DNA of 64,000 nucleotides from Bifidobacterium sp. ESL0769 (GTDB lineage: Bacteria > Actinomycetota > Actinomycetes > Actinomycetales > Bifidobacteriaceae): contig NZ_CP113918.1 of assembly GCF_029395495.1 (NCBI RefSeq), positions 2,418,001-2,482,000 of the forward strand. The letters run 5' to 3'. The notes beneath the pieces were generated by a model. That model was given only the letters and a program-made list of their open reading frames with translations. It did no database searches and was not told the origin of the DNA. Numbering within the stretch: position 1 is the stretch's first letter; the number at the start of each line of letters is the position of its first letter. Below, one piece after another: positions 1-8,140 of this stretch. The position numbers and the translations under genes were made by a program.

Positions 1-2174
1 TCCGGATCTGCCGTACCGCCTGAAGCATTTTGCCAATGAATGGTGACCGTAGCGCCTACAAGCTTCGTGCGATTAGACTGGGCTACAGCGTCGCCGGAAG
101 TATAAAGCGTACCAGAAAGCGTACCATTGGAACCGGTTTCCTCAGGAGTCTGGTAATCCAGTTTCTCCGAGCCCACGCCGAACGCCGGAGCCACGATATC
201 GAGAGTGTTGCCATGCTTGAAGGCATAGTTCGTTTCCTGCGTATCGTCATGGTTCACTCGACGAACACGGAACGAATAATCTGTGCCCGTGCCGACATCG
301 TCGAGAGTGAACGCCGAAGTCGGGAACGTGGCCGTCCACTTGCCATCCATATCAAGCGAAACACTCGTTGCGGCGACACCGTCACCTGGAGCGGTGGAAG
401 TGCTCCCGGCGGTGTTCATGAGGTCAACCTCAATCTTATCGCGGTTGCTATCGGTGACCGACGTACCCAAAGTCGCATCAGGAGCCGTGCCCGAAACGGT
501 AACCGTGCTCGAAGTGAGACCCGCATCGCCGTTCACATGAGGCTTCTGCGTGATGCCGGTGATAGTCGGTTCGGTATTGGTGAAACTCAGCGGTGTCCAC
601 TGCGCCACCAAAGTGCCATGAGTATCTGGATCCGCAGGATGGTTTCCATCGTTATGACTGCTCATGATGTCATACCAATTGTTCCACCGCTCCCAGTCGA
701 AGCTGAACGTATCACCTCCGTGGTAAAGCTTCGGGGGGTTCACACCCACATTGGCACCGTCCTCCGTATCTTTCCAACCAGCAAAGGTGAAGTTGTTGCG
801 ATGCGGTTCGGCAGTCGGCAACGTGACATCACAGGTATGGGTACTTGGCCAGCAACCGTTATGCGAAGCAGCCGTAAAACTAGGCATGCCGGTAGGCTGG
901 TCCGGGTCACCCGGTCCCACACCCGACGTCATCGAATCAAGCGACATATTCGGCGCACTGCCATACCATTTGGCTGTGGGCGTTGGCGCTGCTATGCCGT
1001 TATCGGGAATAATGTTGGTGACGACACTGTCCTCGGAACTCCAATATCCTGTCCCTAGATCGTGCCAGTGCCAAACTACTGGCGACGACGAAATTAAATC
1101 CATCGTATACGGGCCACGGTGTAGTCCATTGCCACTTGGTAGCCTCGTGTGCGGCCCAAGCTTCAACATTTTGATTGGTGAATCCTGGAACATGAGTGTC
1201 GCGTTGAACCCCGGCGAATCAGTAGAGAAATTCGAAATATCAAGCCTTTGGAGACCACCACAACCGGCAAACATATATGAGGTATTAGTCAGCGCCGGTG
1301 TGTTCAAGTTCGAAAGATTCAGCTCCGAAGCATTCGTGTTTTGGAACATGAACGACATGTTCGTCACCGACTCCGTATGCCATCCATTGCTCGCTGTGAA
1401 CATATCTCGGGGGTATCGCATCATCTCTGTTCCCGCAAACATGCCCTCCATGCTGGTCACGCCGCTCGTCGACCAGTTACTGCCGAAGTTGATGGATTCC
1501 AACCTCTCGCAAGTCTCAAACATACTCTTCATACTGTTGCTGGGGATGCTTGTGAAATCAATCTTGCTTACATCGGCGCTCTCCAAATGCCGGTCGTCAT
1601 AAAACAGCATTTGAGTATTAGTAATGTCTTCAAAGGTCGCATTTGTCAAATCGATTTTCCATAAATTCGGCAAGCCACCAAACAATCCGCCAATATCTCC
1701 GCTCATAACAATGGGATCGGTGAATTCGATTTTCTGTATAGCCTGTTCATCCTCATAATTAAGCCACCTTATCCAGGGATGGTGTTCATCTCCTTTTCCA
1801 GGTGTCGGATCGAACGGATTTGCTATGCCAGATATCAACTTCCACTTGTTCTTTGTGGTCCAATCAGGACGCTTAAGACCTATCTGTAATACGCAAATCC
1901 CAGGCGAACTAGGAGAGCTAGTCGTGTATCGGAAAGAAACATTCGGTTTAGAAGCTGCGTCAGTATTGAAAGGCCCCATTGACCTCCAGTTAGTAAGAGA
2001 CGACACGGTCGGACACGAATGACCCGGCACCTCAGTGGTCGGCGGATCTCCCTGCGTACCCACGTGAGGTTCACCTGCCTGCGCCGCCTGAGGCGTGATG
2101 ACCATGGCAAGTGACGCCAACAATGCCGTCACCAGTGCCAAGATCCTCCGGATTGCGGTACCAGATTCCTTCAT
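1..2174 (-). CDS. Partial BspA-like (DUF285) secreted surface protein, C-terminus beyond window edge
   Basis: The frame is open from the ATG at 2174 to the left window edge, giving about 724 visible residues and no C-terminus. The ATG follows a strong GAGGAGAG ribosome binding site. Residues 1-34 form a good Sec signal peptide (basic n-region, hydrophobic core, AQA cleavage site). Residues about 150-330 hold DUF285-type repeats with recurring MFxxx / LDISNFST-like units. Further on come Trp-rich Listeria-Bacteroides repeat sequence (FAGWKDTEDG) and Ig-like modules. Family knowledge suggests an extracellular adhesin or matrix-binding protein. A wall anchor probably lies outside the window. It is divergent from the pilus genes at 2436, so it could be co-regulated with them, but nothing shows that it is a pilus tip. 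It has no C tract, unlike the array at 23-64 kb. Confidence 0.85.
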   Translation of the reverse strand, partial: MKESGTAIRRILALVTALLASLAMVITPQAAQAGEPHVGTQGDPPTTEVPGHSCPTVSSLTNWRSMGPFNTDAASKPNVSFRYTTSSPSSPGICVLQIGLKRPDWTTKNKWKLISGIANPFDPTPGKGDEHHPWIRWLNYEDEQAIQKIEFTDPIVMSGDIGGLFGGLPNLWKIDLTNATFEDITNTQMLFYDDRHLESADVSKIDFTSIPSNSMKSMFETCERLESINFGSNWSTSGVTSMEGMFAGTEMMRYPRDMFTASNGWHTESVTNMSFMFQNTNASELNLSNLNTPALTNTSYMFAGCGGLQRLDISNFSTDSPGFNATLMFQDSPIKMLKLGPHTRLPSGNGLHRGPYTMDLISSSPVVWHWHDLGTGYWSSEDSVVTNIIPDNGIAAPTPTAKWYGSAPNMSLDSMTSGVGPGDPDQPTGMPSFTAASHNGCWPSTHTCDVTLPTAEPHRNNFTFAGWKDTEDGANVGVNPPKLYHGGDTFSFDWERWNNWYDIMSSHNDGNHPADPDTHGTLVAQWTPLSFTNTEPTITGITQKPHVNGDAGLTSSTVTVSGTAPDATLGTSVTDSNRDKIEVDLMNTAGSTSTAPGDGVAATSVSLDMDGKWTATFPTSAFTLDDVGTGTDYSFRVRRVNHDDTQETNYAFKHGNTLDIVAPAFGVGSEKLDYQTPEETGSNGTLSGTLYTSGDAVAQSNRTKLVGATVTIHWQNASGGTADP

Positions 2175-2435
2175 TAATCTCTCCTCTCACAAAAAAGCAA
2201 TACGTATGTAATTCATAGTATTCAGACGTTGTGACATGCATCACCACAATTATTCAGACTGAAATTACAACGATGCCATATTAAAAATGTGAGAAAACCA
2301 ACAATTAGTCCGGTGGTGTTGTATGATAATGTCTGACAAACGTTTATTCTCTCTGTGTTACGTCTTCAGGGCAGGGTGGACGTTTCGAGAAGTATCGAAA
2401 ATATACAATGTCAAGAAGAGTACAAGGATGCAGAT
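2175..2435. promoter_or_regulatory. Divergent intergenic region between surface protein and pilin genes
   Basis: This AT-rich 261-bp gap must carry both promoters. It has a TGATAAT -10-like element near 2320 for the plus strand, and ATTCAGAC occurs twice (about 2220 and 2261) in direct orientation. I see no convincing -35 box, so exact promoters are not assigned. The pilin 5' leader would be about 100 nt. Confidence 0.35.
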
Positions 2436-4502
2436 ATGAAACTAAAACAATCATTACGTTCCGTTGTGGGCATTACATTGTCCGCAGCGACGATGCTGGC
2501 CTTCGGGCTAGTTGGAGTCACTTCGGCAAACGCCGATGATTCCATTGTCACTAGTGCTTCAGATGGCAATCTCACTATCAAATCTGAATCAGGCCATGCT
2601 TTGGGCGGTACTGGATCATCCATCAAAGCTCTTCGTATTGGCGCCTATGGCCATGCGGCTTCAACAGGCACAGGCTCAAACGAAACCATCGACGGTGTGG
2701 AAATCAAAGAGACTGGCAAAACAGCAGTAAATGATTATGAAACCGGTTCCGGCACGTTCAACTTGGACAGCGCCTTGGCGGATGCAGTTCAGGCCGTTCT
2801 GGGCTCGGCTCCCGCTCATCAACTGACCGATGCTGAAAAAGCCAACCCACTGGGTTATGTTTCCCGTCACTGGCTGGGCTATTCCGATACCTCGGATGCA
2901 GATAACACCGATACCACGTCGAAAGACATGTATAAGAATGCCGAGCTTCGTAAGTTCGCCACAAAAGTGCAAAGCAACGCCAAAATCAAAGCGTTGTTCT
3001 CAAGTGGTGCGGACGCTGATGGAATCTACACTAAAGATGTTGCAGACGGAGACACCGAAGAGGCCTTCACCGGTCTTCCCGAAGGCATTTATCTTGTCCA
3101 GTCTGTAGCAGATGGCGTCGACGGTGCCGGCAGCATCCCGATGATCGTCGGTACGACTCTTGGGCCGAATCACCTCGCCAAATTCACCAACGGCAACACA
3201 TATCTGGGCTCTGCAGTCATTAAGTCTGAAACGCCATTCATCAGCAAGGCATTCACTGAAAAGAACGGCAACGCTATTGTAGGCCATGCAGTTCCCGCAG
3301 TCAGTAAGAATGATATCATTACTTACAAAGTAGTTGCGGTTGTGCCCAATATGGTAGGGTTTGCACCGGATAGTTTCGTTTACAAGCTTGAAGATGTACC
3401 GTCAAACATGTCGTTGAACACCACTCCGACGTTCACGGTAAAACAGCCGACTGACCCGGTCCCTGTCTCAATTACCCCTGATACCGTCCCTGATGTCGAC
3501 ACGGCCACAATGGCAACTGCCCCCTCTGGCTACGCCTATCAGACCACTGCCGTTCATGGGTTCAAGCTCAACGTCCTCAAGGTCATGCAGCTTGCGCAAG
3601 GCACGCAAATCACCATCAGCTATAAGATGAAAGTTACCGGCGGCAATTCGAAGAACTCGATACAAGTTTCCTGGTCGAACGATGTGAATCATCCGGATTC
3701 ATTCGGAACCAAAACAAGCGAAGCAGTAAACGTTAATGACGCCCCGCATCCTCCGGCTCCGGGTGAAACTCCGGAACCGCCTGCTCCAGCTAGCAACCAT
3801 CAGTACACTGATTCCTTTAACGTCAGCGTGAAGAACGTCATGCGTTCCTTCACAGGCGTGACTACTCCGGAACAGCTCAAGGGTGCTACCTTCACCGTGG
3901 AGAAGGAGAGCACCACTCCTGGTACTTTTGCGGCGTTCAATATGTCGCTTTCCGACAGCACCGATTCTAGCAAGGATGGCGAATGGACGCCAGATTCGGC
4001 AGGAACAAGCAACGTAGTCAAGGGCGGAACAAACGAAGCTGGCGTGTTGCTTCTCCTAGGTATGCCTAGCGGCACTTACCGTATCAGCCAGACCGGAGCA
4101 GCTGAAGGGCACCATATGGCTGCAGGGAAGCCGAGCTTCACTATCAAACTCGCCAACCAGCGTTACACTGCAGGGGACACCGGCACCGAAGGTAGTCCAA
4201 ACTTTGTGCCCGATACATCTAAGGATAACTGGGTTTCGGCCCAGGTCACAGCTTCTGATTTCTGGGGCTTGGTTAATCCGGGTGTCAGCGGTTCTCCTGT
4301 TGACATCAGCCCTGACTCCGCTGCGTCAGACTTGGCTACGACCAAGGACATCAGTGTGAAGGATGTCGATTCCGTCGCTCAGCTGCCGTTGACTGGTGGC
4401 GCCGGCGTCATCCTCATCGCAGCTTTGGTGGTGCTGTGTGGTTCCATCGCCGCTGCCACCTCGGTGATGCGTCGCAAGAACATGGAAAACCAAGTGAAGT
4501 AG
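2436..4502 (+). CDS. Sortase-dependent pilus shaft protein (isopeptide-forming pilin)
   Basis: This is the major pilin, built into covalent fimbriae by the class C sortase that follows. The start chosen is ATG 2436, preceded by AAGGA at 2424-2428; the frame is open further upstream but lacks a ribosome binding site. It encodes 688 residues. Residues 1-33 are a signal peptide ending SANA. Residues about 265-430 resemble the fimbrial D2-type isopeptide domain (FISKAF, YKLEDVP). Residues about 460-610 resemble a SpaA/prealbumin-like domain. LPLTG lies at 650-654, followed by a membrane helix and the tail RRKN. I do not see an unambiguous YPKN pilin motif. Function is assigned from architecture and the neighbouring sortase. 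Confidence 0.87.
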   Translation: MKLKQSLRSVVGITLSAATMLAFGLVGVTSANADDSIVTSASDGNLTIKSESGHALGGTGSSIKALRIGAYGHAASTGTGSNETIDGVEIKETGKTAVNDYETGSGTFNLDSALADAVQAVLGSAPAHQLTDAEKANPLGYVSRHWLGYSDTSDADNTDTTSKDMYKNAELRKFATKVQSNAKIKALFSSGADADGIYTKDVADGDTEEAFTGLPEGIYLVQSVADGVDGAGSIPMIVGTTLGPNHLAKFTNGNTYLGSAVIKSETPFISKAFTEKNGNAIVGHAVPAVSKNDIITYKVVAVVPNMVGFAPDSFVYKLEDVPSNMSLNTTPTFTVKQPTDPVPVSITPDTVPDVDTATMATAPSGYAYQTTAVHGFKLNVLKVMQLAQGTQITISYKMKVTGGNSKNSIQVSWSNDVNHPDSFGTKTSEAVNVNDAPHPPAPGETPEPPAPASNHQYTDSFNVSVKNVMRSFTGVTTPEQLKGATFTVEKESTTPGTFAAFNMSLSDSTDSSKDGEWTPDSAGTSNVVKGGTNEAGVLLLLGMPSGTYRISQTGAAEGHHMAAGKPSFTIKLANQRYTAGDTGTEGSPNFVPDTSKDNWVSAQVTASDFWGLVNPGVSGSPVDISPDSAASDLATTKDISVKDVDSVAQLPLTGGAGVILIAALVVLCGSIAAATSVMRRKNMENQVK

Positions 4503-4574
4503 GCTTTGCAATGTTCCCTCATCCATTCATTTAATTCGATGTTTGATTTTGAATAAAAGAATGGATGAACATTA

Positions 4575-4615
4575 AAAGGGGTCCGTTTGGATTTCACATC
4601 CAAATGGACCCCTTT
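4575..4615 (+). terminator. Stem-loop between pilin and sortase genes
   Basis: Arms at 4575-4592 and 4598-4615 form an 18-bp stem with one G-T wobble and a 5-nt loop. There is no clear U run after it (TTTGTG). It lies 72 nt after the pilin stop and 74 nt before the sortase start. It may be a leaky terminator or a 3'-end stabiliser that lowers sortase expression relative to pilin. Confidence 0.75.
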
Positions 4616-4688
4616 GTGTTTCTAACTCAATTTTTCATCAACGCATCAGCTATTCTTTACATACATCCATTTCGTGGAGGTGAACGGA

Positions 4689-5804
4689 TTGTCGAAGCGT
4701 ATTTTCTCACAAAAGACGCATGGCAAGCGAACTCGCAACACAGTTGCCGAGAAGCCTGGAGAACAAAGCTTCGCTGAGCTTATCAAGCCAGTGCACCATA
4801 CCAGGCAGTTCATCATCAGCCTCATCATCGAGGGTGTTCACGACCTTTTCGTTCTCCTCACGGTCGCCTTGATTCTTTGGGTTCCGCTGAACCGCGCGGT
4901 AAATGCCCGACAGGAATCCATCGCCTCTATCAAAGCCGCGCAGGAAATGGCCAAATGGCCGCGTGGACGTGTAATCAAGGAATACCACGACGCCCTCGGC
5001 TATAACCAAAAAATTTCCACTTCTGGCCAATTCTCCTTAGGAGAACTCGTCGATCCCTTCCAGAACGACATCAATGATGATTCGTCGTCAGCCGGCGATA
5101 AGGAATATCAATCAATGCTCAACTCCGCAAACGGAGTGATGGGCACCATCCGCATCCCTAAGATTTCATTGCGTTTACCCATCTACCATGGCACGGCAGC
5201 AGGTACACTATCCTCAGGCGTCGGGCATTTGCACGGCAGCAGCCTGCCAGTCGGCGGCAAATCAAGCAACGCCGTGCTCACAGGCCATCGCGGCTTGCCC
5301 GAAGCCACACTTTTCACCCGGCTTGATGAGCTCAAAACCGGCGATGACCTTTATATACAGACTCTCAACCGCACGATGGGCTACCGAGTGACAGCCATTC
5401 ACGTTGTCAACCCCGATGACACTCACCTTTACACTGTTGTCCCTAACAAAGATCTGGTCACACTCATGACCTGCACTCCGTACGGCGTCAACACACAACG
5501 TCTGGTCATCACTGCTACACGCGGCAATATACCCAAAGAAGTGCCTGAACTGGATGACAAGCCTGACCCGAAGCTCGTCGCCGGTTTCGCTTTCGCAGGC
5601 GTCCTGCTTGTCGGCCTTGCATTTGTACTTATGCGCAACTACCGCGTACTCGTACCGCCGCCATGGCATTATGATGGCACCCCGATTCCGCGTTGGCGCC
5701 TAATGCCACGTCGCCCCGACCAGCGAGGACTACCGCCTATGGGTCAAGTCCCTGCCCACTCCAAAAAGCGTCATCGGCAACGTACTACCCACAAACCCAA
5801 GTAA
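4689..5804 (+). CDS. Class C (pilus-assembly) sortase
   Basis: Membrane transpeptidase that links pilin subunits by cutting LPxTG and joining it to a pilin lysine. The start chosen is TTG 4689, because GGAGG at 4676-4680 sits 8 nt before it; GTG 4674 and 4680 overlap this Shine-Dalgarno sequence. The protein is 371 residues. There is an N-terminal membrane helix at about 45-65 (VLLTVALILWVPL) and the sortase fold at about 140-290. The visible catalytic residues are His in LTGHRG, Cys in TLMTCTPYG, and Arg in QRLVITATR. A second C-terminal membrane helix (LVAGFAFAGVLLVGLAFVLM) is followed by a proline/arginine-rich basic tail, as in class C enzymes. Its natural substrate is probably the pilin at 2436. 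Confidence 0.92.
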   Translation: MSKRIFSQKTHGKRTRNTVAEKPGEQSFAELIKPVHHTRQFIISLIIEGVHDLFVLLTVALILWVPLNRAVNARQESIASIKAAQEMAKWPRGRVIKEYHDALGYNQKISTSGQFSLGELVDPFQNDINDDSSSAGDKEYQSMLNSANGVMGTIRIPKISLRLPIYHGTAAGTLSSGVGHLHGSSLPVGGKSSNAVLTGHRGLPEATLFTRLDELKTGDDLYIQTLNRTMGYRVTAIHVVNPDDTHLYTVVPNKDLVTLMTCTPYGVNTQRLVITATRGNIPKEVPELDDKPDPKLVAGFAFAGVLLVGLAFVLMRNYRVLVPPPWHYDGTPIPRWRLMPRRPDQRGLPPMGQVPAHSKKRHRQRTTHKPK

Positions 5805-5822
5805 TTTCCTTAAACGCAGATA

Positions 5823-5876
5823 GAGGGGAAGAAGCCAAACATGAGCTACTTTCTTCAAACACGGCTTCTTCCCCTC
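5823..5876 (+). terminator. Terminator-like hairpin after the sortase gene
   Basis: GAGGGGAAGAAGCC (5823-5836) and its perfect complement (5863-5876) form a 14-bp stem with a 26-nt loop, 18 nt after the sortase stop. The U run is weak. Confidence 0.7.
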
Positions 5877-5998
5877 CCCTCCCTATTGCCTTAATCTGGT
5901 TCATGTATGCGCTCTTGTTTGACTATTTGGTAGAGAGCCAAGAGTTGCTGGAAATTACAAACCACACCGCTGTAGTTTTCCACCGATGTGGAAAAGAT

Positions 5999-6200
5999 TG
6001 TGGACAACTTGGGCGTTACTTGAGGAAAACCCACGCACTTATCCACGAGCACCTTTACAATCCCTGATTTTTCAACCATTCGTCACTGTGGAATATGTGA
6101 ACAACAGTTATGCACATAACTCTAAAACTGCTAAAACACACTAAATATACTGCCGGTTATCCACACTTATCTACAGTACTTATTCACATTTTGTGGATAA
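5999..6200. other. DnaA-box cluster, candidate oriC
   Basis: The gene-free, AT-rich stretch between the sortase terminator and crgA contains four perfect TTATNCACA boxes: 6108-6116, 6157-6165, 6180-6188, and 6192-6200 on the minus strand. Three sites with one mismatch lie at 5999-6007, 6039-6047 and 6167-6175. Closely spaced boxes in both orientations within 200 bp of AT-rich DNA, with parS sites 6-10 kb away, fit an origin of replication. No dnaA gene adjoins it, so this is an inference. Confidence 0.6.
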
Positions 6201-6379
6201 CTTTGGTGACAAATATTGCTTGGGTGCTCCCCTAAACGGACACTTCAATCATCTCAATAGCACTTGGACGAGCCTCTTTGCTAGCCAAATCGCCATCGAA
6301 ACCAGATTCTCAAACCAAAGCTTCTGGCCTATAACTACGAAACCAAGAGCAGCCCGCCACAACCCATAGAACATACAAA

Positions 6380-6412
6380 AAGCGTGTCTCCCGATAATCA
6401 GGAGACACGCTT
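6380..6412 (-). terminator. Rho-independent terminator of crgA
   Basis: A perfect 12-bp stem, AAGCGTGTCTCC (6380-6391) with GGAGACACGCTT (6401-6412), has a 9-nt loop. On the minus strand it is followed by TTTTGT, matching a crgA terminator 77 nt after the stop codon. Confidence 0.85.
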
Positions 6413-6488
6413 ACAGTTTTCCTCGACGCTAGCCAGCCTCAACCGTCAGCCGCCAACGCGCGGGACTTACCCGCTATGGGAAAAGCGA

Positions 6489-7103
6489 TTAACGCCACCA
6501 CATGGTCATGATGAAACCAACCATCACGATGCAGAAGGCGATGAGCAGATTCCAAGCGCCGATGCCAGGAATCGGGTACTTGCTGGTGAGGTAATAGACC
6601 ACAGCCCACGCAAGCCCGAGAATCATGAGGAAGCAGAACAGCGGCACGAACCAGCTCGGGTTCGCCTTGGTGCCCTTGATGGTCTCCTCAACGCGCTTGC
6701 TGTTCTCCGCCTGGCGCTGGGCGACGCGGCGCATCTGTGGAGTCATCGACTTCTTATCGGTGCTCGTGGCACTCAGCAACGCATCAATCTTGTCCATCGG
6801 CAGATCGAGATCGTCGTCATCATCATCCTCCTGCCCGCTTTCGTCAGAGTCAGAGGAATCGTCGCTATCCGACTTGGTGTCGGTGTCCTTCTTGCCGGCG
6901 GCATCGGCAACGTCGTCAGAATCCTTGTCGGACGGTTTTGCCTCGTCTTCGTCGGCATCCTTTTTATCCGTCACCTTGACGTCACTCTCAACAGCTCCAG
7001 CAGCATCGTCATCGGCCTGCGTTTCCGGCTCATCCCATGCCTTCTGCGCCTCATCCTTCTTAGCGGCGGCATCGGTGCCCTTGTCCAGCTCTTCGTCAGC
7101 CAT
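6489..7103 (-). CDS. crgA: Cell division protein CrgA
   Basis: CrgA is an actinobacterial septum-site membrane protein that interacts with FtsZ and peptidoglycan synthesis partners. The start chosen is ATG 7103 (MADEELDKG), which has GGAGA upstream; the ATG at 7118 overlaps that site. The 204-residue product has an unusually long, very acidic Asp/Ser/Lys-rich cytoplasmic N-terminus (about 1-130). The family core comes next: NPSWFVPLF, a first helix at about 151-172, the PIPGIGAWN link, and a second helix at about 182-202 ending TMWWR. Many CrgA proteins are under 100 residues, so the extension is the odd feature. It is divergent from the DUF881 gene at 7186, the usual actinobacterial neighbour. 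Confidence 0.93.
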   Translation of the reverse strand: MADEELDKGTDAAAKKDEAQKAWDEPETQADDDAAGAVESDVKVTDKKDADEDEAKPSDKDSDDVADAAGKKDTDTKSDSDDSSDSDESGQEDDDDDDLDLPMDKIDALLSATSTDKKSMTPQMRRVAQRQAENSKRVEETIKGTKANPSWFVPLFCFLMILGLAWAVVYYLTSKYPIPGIGAWNLLIAFCIVMVGFIMTMWWR

Positions 7104-7185
7104 AAGCGTAGTCTCCATTCAATAGCCTAAACATACATTAGTGTACACTCGAAGCAAGAGATTGTAAGTCAAGGAATCTGGAACA

Positions 7186-7998
7186 ATGAAGGAAAATCCG
7201 GGCAGGCACAAAGCGAAACATTCGCGGCTTGGTGGGATAGCCGTATTTCTGGTGGTGGCGCTTACCGGGTACCTTCTGATGACCAATATTCGCGTCAACA
7301 AAACCAGCGTCGTTTCTTCCGATACCGCGCAACTGGTGGAGCAACGCGTCGGCCAGGTCGACAAACTGCAGAAACAGGTCAAATCGCTGGGCTCGCAAGT
7401 CAATACTCTCAACAAATACGCGGGCAAAGACAGTACAAAGACCGGCAATTCCAGCGAAGATCCAGGGGCCGGGACCATGCTTCCGGCCGTCACCGGGCCC
7501 GGCTTAACCGTGACGCTCAACGATTCGCCGCTTTGGCAGCATATGGTCTCGGATTCCGCGACCGGGACGGCCACGAATATCAACGATTACGTCATCCACC
7601 AGCAAGACATCGAATCCGTGGTCAACGCGCTTTGGCGGGGCGGCGCCGAAGCGATGATGATTCAAGACCAACGCGTGCTATACAACTCGGCGATCATTTG
7701 CAAGGGCAACATCCTGATGCTGCAGGGTAAGCAGTATTCGCCGCCTTACACCATTTCCGCCATCGGGCCGAGCGGAGCCATGCGCGATGCGCTCAACGAT
7801 TCGAAGGCAATCCAGACCTATCAGGAATACGTCAGCGCGTTCGGGCTGGGCTGGAAGGTCGAAGACAAAGACAACCTGAAGTTCCCCGAGGCGCCGGTGC
7901 TGCAGACGCTGAAGTATGCCACCGTGATGAAAAACGACGACAAAGCCGGGGATGCGAAGGCCGGCGACGGCAAAACAGGCGCTACCAATAATAAATAA
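7186..7998 (+). CDS. DUF881 family membrane-anchored protein
   Basis: This 270-residue protein has one N-terminal membrane helix (about 15-32, LGGIAVFLVVALTGYLLM), a short coiled-coil-like segment (about 45-85, LVEQRVGQVDKLQKQVKSL) and the DUF881 domain. The domain carries GPGLTVTLNDSP, an INDYVIHQQDIESVVNALWRGGAEA-like block, and ISAIGP. The family occurs beside crgA in many actinobacteria and is thought to act in the cell envelope, but its biochemical role is not established. The start ATG 7186 follows AAGGA. The C-terminal 25 residues are Lys/Asp/Gly-rich and probably disordered. Confidence 0.85.
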   Translation: MKENPGRHKAKHSRLGGIAVFLVVALTGYLLMTNIRVNKTSVVSSDTAQLVEQRVGQVDKLQKQVKSLGSQVNTLNKYAGKDSTKTGNSSEDPGAGTMLPAVTGPGLTVTLNDSPLWQHMVSDSATGTATNINDYVIHQQDIESVVNALWRGGAEAMMIQDQRVLYNSAIICKGNILMLQGKQYSPPYTISAIGPSGAMRDALNDSKAIQTYQEYVSAFGLGWKVEDKDNLKFPEAPVLQTLKYATVMKNDDKAGDAKAGDGKTGATNNK

Positions 7999-8140
7999 GG
8001 ACTAATAAGGACTAAGAGCGCAAAGGGCACACAGACGGATACAATTGTGCATATTGGCCGATAAAGTAATGCGGCAATTCAAACCCGCAACTATTGCACG
8101 GCAATGACGGATTGATGTGGTGAGTTACAAGGAACGAGAG

